Positions 1 to 5,094 of a stretch of 5,094 bases of DNA are shown here, piece after piece. Source of the stretch: an uncultured bacterium (GTDB taxonomy: Bacteria; Actinomycetota; UBA4738; HRBIN12); contig CALGFI010000021.1 of assembly GCA_937881155.1 (NCBI GenBank), forward strand, positions 1 to 5,094, given 5' to 3'. The notes below the pieces were generated by a model. That model had not been told where the DNA came from. It did no database searches and saw only the letters and a list, made by a program, of their open reading frames with translations. A program made the translations under genes and the position numbers. Position 1 is the first letter of the stretch. Every line of letters begins with the position of its first letter.

Positions 1-962
1 GGGAAGAAGTCGAGCATCTCGTTGTCGATGTACGTGCCGAGGGGTTCGCCGTCGATGTCGACGCCGACGAGCTTCTGCTTCACGCCCTCTTCCTTGATCC
101 GCCTGAGGGCGGCCTTGCCCATGAAGTCGGCTTCCTGATCGAGATCGACCATCCACGTGTAGTGGTATCCGACCTCGAAGGGGTTGTTCTCGTACCACAT
201 GTCCGCTCCGAAGGCGAGGATGCCTCCCTCGATGCGACGGATGTGGCACGGGCCGATCACCTCGAGCCCGTGCGGCCGACCGGCCTCGAGCACGGCGTCC
301 CACAGCTCGACGCCGTGCTTGGACGCGTCGTGCAGGTAGATCTCGTAGCCGATCTCCCCCGTGTAGCCGGTGCGCGAGATGACGACACGCCTGCCGTTGA
401 GCTCGGTCTGCATCAGGCCGTAGTACGGGATGTCGAGCACCTTTTCGCCGAACAGGTTGGTCAGAACGCCCTTGGCGTTCGGGCCCTGGATCTGAACGGG
501 CGCGACGTCGATCTCGCGAACCGTGACGTTCATGCCCCTGGCCGCGGCGATGCCGAGCGCGTACAGGTTCACGTCGCTATCGGCGAGCGAGAGCCAGAAC
601 TCGTCCTCGGCGACGCGAAGCAGCACGGGGTCGTTCAGGATCCCGCCGTCGGGTGCCGTGATGAACACGTACTTCGCCTGATCGACCGCGCACTTGTTGA
701 GGTCGCGCGGCACGATCATGTTCGTGAGATCGAACGCGTCCGGCCCCTTGATCTGGATCTGCTTCTCCACGCCGACGTCCCAGAGCGTGACTCCACCAAC
801 CAGGTGCCAGTACTCCTTCACCGGGTCGCCGTAATGGCGCGGGTGGTAGGTGTGGTTGTACACGCTGTACCGCTGCACGCCGTGCCGGCGCGAGGCGTAG
901 AAGTACGGCGACTTTCGGATCCGCGTGTACAGCAGGATCCCGGGGTTCTCGTTCACGGTCAC
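1..962 (-). CDS. DmdA-like tetrahydrofolate-dependent demethylase / GcvT-family protein (partial, C-terminus outside window)
   Basis: I translated this frame directly. It gives 320 open codons from a GTG at 962-960 to the window edge, so the protein is truncated only by the window. The start is set by AAGGAGG at 978-972, nine bases upstream; a second in-frame GTG at 956 is too far from it. The GcvT fold shows in WDVGVEKQIQI (61-71), GGILNDPVLL (107-116), RTGYTGEIGYEIYL (197-210), RRIEGGILAFGADM (242-255) and NPFEVG (260-265). The N-terminal pattern TRIRKSPY...YSVYNHTYHP and the RIE-G-L..G-D...NPFE-G block resemble DmdA, which moves a methyl group from DMSP to tetrahydrofolate. However, RTGYTGE is the ordinary T-protein form, where SAR11 DmdA diverges as I recall it. 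A methyltransferase role with tetrahydrofolate as acceptor is likely; the substrate (DMSP, glycine betaine or another onium compound) is undetermined. It lies 43 bases after the dimethylglycine oxidase-like gene, probably in the same operon. Confidence 0.85.
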   Translation of the reverse strand, partial: MTVNENPGILLYTRIRKSPYFYASRRHGVQRYSVYNHTYHPRHYGDPVKEYWHLVGGVTLWDVGVEKQIQIKGPDAFDLTNMIVPRDLNKCAVDQAKYVFITAPDGGILNDPVLLRVAEDEFWLSLADSDVNLYALGIAAARGMNVTVREIDVAPVQIQGPNAKGVLTNLFGEKVLDIPYYGLMQTELNGRRVVISRTGYTGEIGYEIYLHDASKHGVELWDAVLEAGRPHGLEVIGPCHIRRIEGGILAFGADMWYENNPFEVGYHYTWMVDLDQEADFMGKAALRRIKEEGVKQKLVGVDIDGEPLGTYIDNEMLDFF

Positions 963-971
963 GTACGCGTT

Positions 972-978
972 CCTCCTT
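972..978 (-). promoter_or_regulatory. Strong ribosome-binding site for the DmdA-like gene
   Basis: On the minus strand the sequence AAGGAGG runs from 978 to 972 and is followed by nine bases and then GTG at 962-960. This near-perfect anti-16S match decides the start of the DmdA-like gene. It sits inside the 43-base gap after the preceding stop codon (1008-1006), so the gene has its own initiation signal while probably sharing the upstream transcript. The gap shows no convincing terminator hairpin with a T-run. Confidence 0.8.
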
Positions 979-1005
979 CGGTCCCAGCCCGTCCCGGCCG
1001 GCTCC

Positions 1006-3477
1006 TCATGCCCGAAGGCGCTCGCCCTTCGGGTCCCACAGCGGCTCGGACGCGACGTGCGCCGGGAGCCGTTCGTCGAAGTACTCGATCTCGAGCGACG
1101 TGTCCTCGACGGCCAGCTCGCTCGGAAGGTAGCCGTACGCGATGCACCGCCCGATCGAGTAACCGTAGCCAGCGCTCGTCACGAAGCCGACGATCTCCCC
1201 GTTCGCGCGGATCGGCTCCTTGCCCATGACGACGTGGCTCGTGTCGTCGAGGGTGATGCAGCAGAGCTTCCGCTCGATGCCGCGTTCGAGTTGGCGTTCG
1301 AGCGCTTCCTTTGCCTGGAAATCCTTGTCCATCTTCACGGCGAAGCCGAGACCGGCTTCGAATGGGTCGTACTCCGTCCCGATGTCCTGGCCCCACAGGC
1401 GATAGCCCTTCTCCAGCCGAAGGGTGTCGAACGAGCCGAGGCCTGCGGCGACGATCCCGTGATCCCGGCCGGCGTTCCACAGGAGCTCCCACGCTCGGTC
1501 GCCCATGGCGAACTGGCCGTACAGCTCCCAGCCGAGCTCACCCGCGTAGCTGATCCGCTGCGCCCAGACCGGGGCGACCTCGCCGACGTTCAGATACTGC
1601 GCGGACATGTACGGGAAGGCCTCGTTCGACAGGTCGGCGTCGGTCACCGCGCTCAGCACGTCGCGCGCCCTCGGTCCCCACAGGCCGAGCGCGAACAGCG
1701 ACCCCGTGCGTTCGGTGATCGTGACGCGTTCGCCGTCGCGGAGCTGCGCGCGGAGCCACGCGACATCGTGCGGTCCCGTGCCGCCGCCGGTAACGATGCG
1801 GAACAGGTCCTTCCCCTTGCGCGCGATCGTCAGGTCGAGACGGATCCCGCCCCGCGGCGTCAGCGCGGCAGTGTAGACGAGCGTCCCGACGGGCCGGTCG
1901 ATCCGGTTGGCGAACACGCGCTCGAGGAACGCGAGGGTGTCAGGTCCCTGGACGTCGAACTTGGCGAAGGCCGTGATGTCGAACAGGGCGACGCCGTTCC
2001 GAGTGGCCAGGTGCTCCGCGCCCTCGATCGGCGACCACAGCGTGGCCGTCCACTCGTCGCGTCGCAGCCAGCGTGCGTCGGAGGGAACGAGCGGCCCGTT
2101 TGCCTCGAACCACTGCGGACGCTCCCACCCCGCGCCGACGACGAACTGCGCGCCGAGCTCCTCGTGCCGCGCGAAGAACGGCGACAGTCGAAGCTTCCGC
2201 GGGCGAGCCGGTTGCTGGCGCGGATGGATGACGTCGTAGACCTCGCGGTACTGCTGCTTCCCGCGCTCGAGCACGTAGGGCGGCGTGGTCGCATACGGGT
2301 AGAAGCGGTTCGCGTCCGCCTCGGCAAGGTCGTACGAGGGCTCGCCGTTCACCATCCACTCCGCGACCTGTTGCCCGAAACCACCGGCGTGCGTCACCCA
2401 CACCGCCTCGCACACCCAGACGCCGCGAACGTTCGCGGACTCGCCGACCACGGACGCGGCGTCCGGTGTGAACGAGAACATTCCGTTGATCGATCGCGAC
2501 GGATCCTCGGGCCGCATCCTGCCCTTCAGGGCGGGCAACAGCCGTGCCGCCTCGGCCTCGGCCACGTCGAAATCGCCCGGCGTCCACGGCATGAGCGAGG
2601 GCATCGGCCCGGGGTCGCGGGGATGCCGGATCGATGTCTGCGGCGTCGCGATCGGCTCGTGCTTGTAGTTCCCTACGGCGTAGTGGTCCGCGCGCTGTCG
2701 GAAGTACATGGCCATGTCCTGATGACGAAGGATTGGGTGGACGACCTCGCGCGTCTCGCCTTCGAGCTCGGGAACCGGATCGGTCCACACGAGCTGGTGC
2801 TGTACGGCGACGAGCGGGATCGGAACGCCGACCATCGCGCCGACGGTCGGCCCCCAGATCCCGGCGCAGATCAGCACGCGTTCGCACTCGATCGCGCCGT
2901 GGTCGGTGACGACGCCGCGAACCCGGCCGTCCCGCACGTCGAACCCCGTCACCGTCACGTCGCCCTCGAACGTCACGCCCCGCGCCGACGCCGTCGCGGC
3001 GAGCGCCGCGGCGATCCGAACCCCCTTGGCGATACCGTCGCTCGGCACGTGATACGCGCCGAGGATCGTCGAACCGTCGAGCAACGGGATGAGCTCGACC
3101 GTCTCGGACGGCGTCAGGAGTTCGGCGCCGTGCAACCCGTACGAGCGCGCGAACCCCAGCCGTCGCTTCAGCTCGCGCAGACGCTCGTCGGTCGTGGCGA
3201 CCTCGATGCCGCCGACGCCGTACCAGGCCGGCTCCCCGTCCACCGAGAGCGTCGAGTACAGCGCGACGGAATCCTGCGCGATCCGGCACATCATCCGGGA
3301 GGCGTTCGTCTGAAACGCGAGCCCGGGCGCGTGCGAGGTCGATCCGCCCGTCTCGAACAACGGACCCTGATCGAGGACGAGCACGTCCGCAGCGCCGAGT
3401 TCGGCAAGGTGGTGCGCGGCGCTCGCCCCGACGATGCCGGCGCCGACGACGACGGTCTCCGCGCGATCCGGGATCAC
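1006..3477 (-). CDS. Dimethylglycine oxidase/dehydrogenase-like flavoprotein (FAD amine oxidase fused to GcvT folate module)
   Basis: This 823-aa enzyme probably oxidises an N-methyl group of dimethylglycine (or sarcosine) and passes it to tetrahydrofolate as 5,10-methylene-THF in the cytoplasm. Residues 9-35 form an FAD Rossmann fold (G12-x-G14-x-x-G17, acidic D36). GGSTSHAPG (44-52) contains H49, aligned with the histidine that covalently binds FAD in Arthrobacter dimethylglycine oxidase. H227 and Y258 align with its catalytic His225 and Tyr259. From about residue 430 follow the linker and the GcvT folate domain: GGIRLDLT (543-550, D548 matching folate-site Asp552), GLWGPRARD (598-606), SYAGELGWELY (643-653) and LRLEKGYRLWGQD (686-698). 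The GcvT_C barrel includes KEPI (753-756) and ends in DPKGERLRA. Length matches the family (about 830 aa). I chose GTG at 3477 because it leaves about nine residues before the FAD motif and has a weak GAGAG ten bases upstream; the open frame extends to 3681 but overlaps the preceding gene. Whether O2 or an electron-transfer flavoprotein accepts electrons cannot be read from sequence. Confidence 0.92.
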   Translation of the reverse strand: MIPDRAETVVVGAGIVGASAAHHLAELGAADVLVLDQGPLFETGGSTSHAPGLAFQTNASRMMCRIAQDSVALYSTLSVDGEPAWYGVGGIEVATTDERLRELKRRLGFARSYGLHGAELLTPSETVELIPLLDGSTILGAYHVPSDGIAKGVRIAAALAATASARGVTFEGDVTVTGFDVRDGRVRGVVTDHGAIECERVLICAGIWGPTVGAMVGVPIPLVAVQHQLVWTDPVPELEGETREVVHPILRHQDMAMYFRQRADHYAVGNYKHEPIATPQTSIRHPRDPGPMPSLMPWTPGDFDVAEAEAARLLPALKGRMRPEDPSRSINGMFSFTPDAASVVGESANVRGVWVCEAVWVTHAGGFGQQVAEWMVNGEPSYDLAEADANRFYPYATTPPYVLERGKQQYREVYDVIHPRQQPARPRKLRLSPFFARHEELGAQFVVGAGWERPQWFEANGPLVPSDARWLRRDEWTATLWSPIEGAEHLATRNGVALFDITAFAKFDVQGPDTLAFLERVFANRIDRPVGTLVYTAALTPRGGIRLDLTIARKGKDLFRIVTGGGTGPHDVAWLRAQLRDGERVTITERTGSLFALGLWGPRARDVLSAVTDADLSNEAFPYMSAQYLNVGEVAPVWAQRISYAGELGWELYGQFAMGDRAWELLWNAGRDHGIVAAGLGSFDTLRLEKGYRLWGQDIGTEYDPFEAGLGFAVKMDKDFQAKEALERQLERGIERKLCCITLDDTSHVVMGKEPIRANGEIVGFVTSAGYGYSIGRCIAYGYLPSELAVEDTSLEIEYFDERLPAHVASEPLWDPKGERLRA

Positions 3478-3578
3478 GGGCGCGATGCTCTCGGACCGAG
3501 GCTGGGCCGACAAATCGGGGGTAGCACCGTGATCGAAGCGAACGTTTTTCGAGCCCGGCCGAGAAGGCGCAAACGGCG

Positions 3579-4568
3579 TCAGCCCGATGTGTGCTGATAG
3601 GCGCCGAGGCGCGCGTCGCGGAGCTCCGCGATGACGCCCTCGAGACGTCCCTCGCCGTACTGGCTCCCCGGATTGAAGCACGGCGTGCGGCCGATCCGAA
3701 CGCGGCCGGGCGACTCGTGGATGTGGCCGTGGAGCGCGACGAGCGGCTGGTACTCACGGATCGCCTCGCGAACAGCGACGCTCCCGCCGCCCGTCGTGAC
3801 GAACCGGCCCGCCTCGCGCACCGGTCGAGGAAGCTCACCGGGCCCGTCGCGTCGGAGCTTCAGGCAACGGTCGATCAGCGTGTCCTTCGGTGGGCAATGA
3901 AGGTTGAAGACGGATCGCGTGAGGTCGCGAACCTGGGCGGCCGAGGTGTCGATCGCGGAGCGGATCTCGTCCTCGCTCGCCTCTCGCGCCGTGTCCCACG
4001 GCGTCGGCGTCGAAAACCCAACGGTGATCATCGTGTGCGCCTCGTCGAGCTCCACGACTCGGCCCTCGCTCGCGACGATGCGCTCGCCGTCGGCCTCATC
4101 CAGCGCGTCGAGCACCGCCGGCGCGTCGTCGTTGCCGCCGGTGAGATACACGCGCACCGGCGTGCCGCGAAGACGCTCCTCGGCGAACTCCATCCACTCG
4201 AAGAGCCGTTCGCGCGCGAGCCCCTGCACGAGGCCCTCGACCAGCAGCGCATCGGCGCCGAGACGCTCGTGCTCGTCGGCGTCCATCACCCGCCAGTAGA
4301 GGCCGGCGACCTCGACGCGGCGGGTGAAGTCCTCCATCGCCGACCGCGAGTCCAGCGTGTGAGCGCGGCCGTGGAGCTCGGCGTGCATCGTGCCGTTCCT
4401 CCGAACGATCGGCACGAGCGCCTTGCCCATGAGGTCGCCGCCGAACACCAGCGCGTCGACCTCGTAGAACGCGGCCGCGTTGACGAACTTTCGCCACGCC
4501 GGCTGCGAACCGTGCAAGTCCGCGGCGAAGAACAACCGGATCCCGTTTCGCCCGCGCCGACGAGGCAC
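3579..4568 (-). CDS. Calcineurin-like metallophosphoesterase of unknown substrate
   Basis: The 329-aa protein has the full set of dimetal phosphoesterase motifs: D17-x-H19 in FFAADLHG, GGD at 43-45, GND at 145-147 within TGGNDDAP, H224 in NLHCPP, and the final G281-H282 pair in LHGHIHES (H280, H282). It therefore probably hydrolyses a phosphomonoester or phosphodiester with two metal ions, in the cytoplasm, since no signal peptide or membrane segment is visible. About 100 residues separate the second and third motifs, much more than in minimal family members, so a family-specific insertion (about 48-140) probably caps the active site. The start is GTG at 4568-4566, supported by AGGAG at 4580-4576. 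It follows the aldehyde dehydrogenase stop by 10 bases and precedes the dimethylglycine oxidase-like gene by 101 bases. It resembles a conserved group of uncharacterised bacterial and archaeal metallophosphoesterases. I cannot name its substrate or its role in one-carbon metabolism. Confidence 0.88.
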   Translation of the reverse strand: MPRRRGRNGIRLFFAADLHGSQPAWRKFVNAAAFYEVDALVFGGDLMGKALVPIVRRNGTMHAELHGRAHTLDSRSAMEDFTRRVEVAGLYWRVMDADEHERLGADALLVEGLVQGLARERLFEWMEFAEERLRGTPVRVYLTGGNDDAPAVLDALDEADGERIVASEGRVVELDEAHTMITVGFSTPTPWDTAREASEDEIRSAIDTSAAQVRDLTRSVFNLHCPPKDTLIDRCLKLRRDGPGELPRPVREAGRFVTTGGGSVAVREAIREYQPLVALHGHIHESPGRVRIGRTPCFNPGSQYGEGRLEGVIAELRDARLGAYQHTSG

Positions 4569-4575
4569 GCAACGA

Positions 4576-4580
4576 CTCCT
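4576..4580 (-). promoter_or_regulatory. Ribosome-binding site overlapping the upstream stop codon (translational coupling)
   Basis: On the minus strand TAG (4581-4579), the stop codon of the aldehyde dehydrogenase, runs straight into AGGAG (4580-4576), the Shine-Dalgarno of the metallophosphoesterase; seven bases then lead to GTG at 4568. Ribosomes ending on the first gene would sit on the initiation signal of the second. This supports one transcript and coupled translation of the two genes. Confidence 0.78.
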
Positions 4581-5094
4581 ACGAGACGTCGACGACGATC
4601 GTCTTCAGCTCGGTGAGCCGCTCCATGGAGAAGCGACCGCCGACGCGGCCGACCCCGCTCGCCGAGCCCGCGCGCCCGCCGAAGGGCAGGTGCGACTCCC
4701 AGTAGTTCGTTCCCTCGTTCACGTTGACCCAGCCCGTCCGGACGGCCTCGGCATAGCGCAGCCCGCGTCGGAGGTCGCGAGTGAAGATCGCGGAGAGCAG
4801 TCCGTACGGTGATGAGTTGACGATCGCGATCGCCTCGTCCTCGGAGTCGATCGCGGAGACCGGAACGACGGGCCCGAACGTTTCCTCGCGGGCGATCTCC
4901 ATGTCGTCGGTGACACCGTCCACCACGGTCGCCTCGAAGAACAGGTCGCTTCCGTGCTGCGGCGCGCGCTTGCCGCCGACCGCGACGTTGGCGCCGCGCG
5001 ACGCGGCGTCCTCCACGTGCCGTTCGGTCTTGTCGGCGACGCCGGTGTTGTTCAGCGGACCCATCGTGGTTTCGTCCTCGAACGGGTCGCCCAG
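4579..5094 (-). CDS. NAD(P)-dependent aldehyde dehydrogenase, C-terminal part (5' end outside window)
   Basis: The open frame enters from the right edge at 5094 with LGDPFEDETTMGPLNN and ends at TAG 4581-4579, giving 171 residues. An ATG at 5064 lies inside the domain and is not the start. This is the C-terminal third of an ALDH-superfamily enzyme of usual length near 480-500 aa. EETFGPV (fragment 70-76) carries the glutamate and phenylalanine that contact the nicotinamide ribose. NSSPYGL (93-99), FTRDL (104-108), the oligomerisation-region WVNVNEG (122-128) and PFGG (137-140) followed by SGVGR (146-150) are all typical. The catalytic cysteine lies outside the window, so activity cannot be checked. 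The PFGG-to-SGVGR spacing is slightly longer than the common GG-K-SG-GR pattern. The substrate is unknown. Betaine aldehyde, formaldehyde, acetaldehyde or a semialdehyde would each suit a methylated-amine or DMSP pathway, but nothing visible distinguishes them. Confidence 0.9.
   Translation of the reverse strand: MGDPFEDETTMGPLNNTGVADKTERHVEDAASRGANVAVGGKRAPQHGSDLFFEATVVDGVTDDMEIAREETFGPVVPVSAIDSEDEAIAIVNSSPYGLLSAIFTRDLRRGLRYAEAVRTGWVNVNEGTNYWESHLPFGGRAGSASGVGRVGGRFSMERLTELKTIVVDVS

Noticed and set aside
963..1005. GC-rich short inverted repeat between the flavoenzyme and DmdA-like genes as a terminator
   Set aside because: Only a weak four-base stem is visible, with no T-run, and the next gene follows immediately with a strong ribosome site.
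162..1229. Plus-strand open frame of 355 codons
   Set aside because: It is antisense to the DmdA-like gene and the end of the flavoenzyme gene. The protein turns into an Arg/Ser-rich low-complexity tail and has no domain signal.
3541..3572. Possible promoter (TTGCGC with an A-rich stretch downstream)
   Set aside because: The match to a sigma-70 consensus is poor and the spacing is arbitrary, so it is not listed as a feature.
925..3597. Plus-strand open frame of about 890 codons
   Set aside because: It is exactly antisense to the dimethylglycine oxidase-like gene. Its product is Arg/Asp/Val-rich without recognisable domains, as expected for an antisense frame of a GC-rich gene.
3478..3681. 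N-terminal extension of the flavoenzyme to a start at 3681
   Set aside because: It would overlap the phosphoesterase gene by about 100 bases and add an Arg-rich segment not expected in the family; GTG at 3477 gives the normal family length.
1940..3838. Minus-strand open frame of 632 codons overlapping two genes
   Set aside because: It is an out-of-frame reading of the flavoenzyme and phosphoesterase genes, extremely Arg-rich, with no motif; there is no sign of a frameshift in the real frames.
3591..4616. Plus-strand open frame of 341 codons
   Set aside because: Antisense shadow of the metallophosphoesterase, whose own frame carries all five catalytic motifs.

Overview
The window is GC-rich, with third codon positions dominated by G and C. 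It is almost fully coding, and all genes run on the minus strand. Four genes can be supported, two of them cut by the window edges. The organism is probably a high-GC bacterium, plausibly actinobacterial, because the best-preserved protein closely resembles the Arthrobacter dimethylglycine oxidase as I remember it. That placement is inference from composition and one family resemblance, not a taxonomic result.

Layout in the direction of transcription (right to left). (1) 5094-4579: C-terminal 171 residues of an NAD(P)-dependent aldehyde dehydrogenase, whose 5' part lies beyond the window. (2) 4568-3579: a calcineurin-like metallophosphoesterase of 329 aa. Its Shine-Dalgarno sequence overlaps the aldehyde dehydrogenase stop codon, so the two are very likely co-transcribed and translationally coupled. 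(3) 3477-1006: an 823-aa two-part flavoenzyme with an N-terminal FAD amine oxidase and a C-terminal tetrahydrofolate-binding GcvT module. It matches the dimethylglycine oxidase/dehydrogenase architecture, and the FAD-linking, catalytic and folate-site residues are recognisable. (4) 962-1: the first 320 residues of a GcvT-fold protein whose N-terminal and C-terminal blocks resemble DmdA, the DMSP demethylase. It starts from a GTG with a strong ribosome-binding site and leaves the window before its C-terminus.

Together the genes look like a one-carbon (methyl-group) catabolic operon. A DmdA-like enzyme would move a methyl group from a methylated onium compound (glycine betaine, DMSP or similar) to tetrahydrofolate. 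The dimethylglycine oxidase-like enzyme would oxidise an N-methyl group and pass it to tetrahydrofolate as 5,10-methylene-THF. The aldehyde dehydrogenase could handle an aldehyde entering or leaving the pathway. The metallophosphoesterase is the odd member, since its role here is not evident.

I see no RNA genes, mobile elements, CRISPR arrays, convincing promoters or terminators. The only non-coding gaps are 10, 101 and 43 bases long. Several long plus-strand reading frames, one of about 890 codons, are antisense shadows of these genes.
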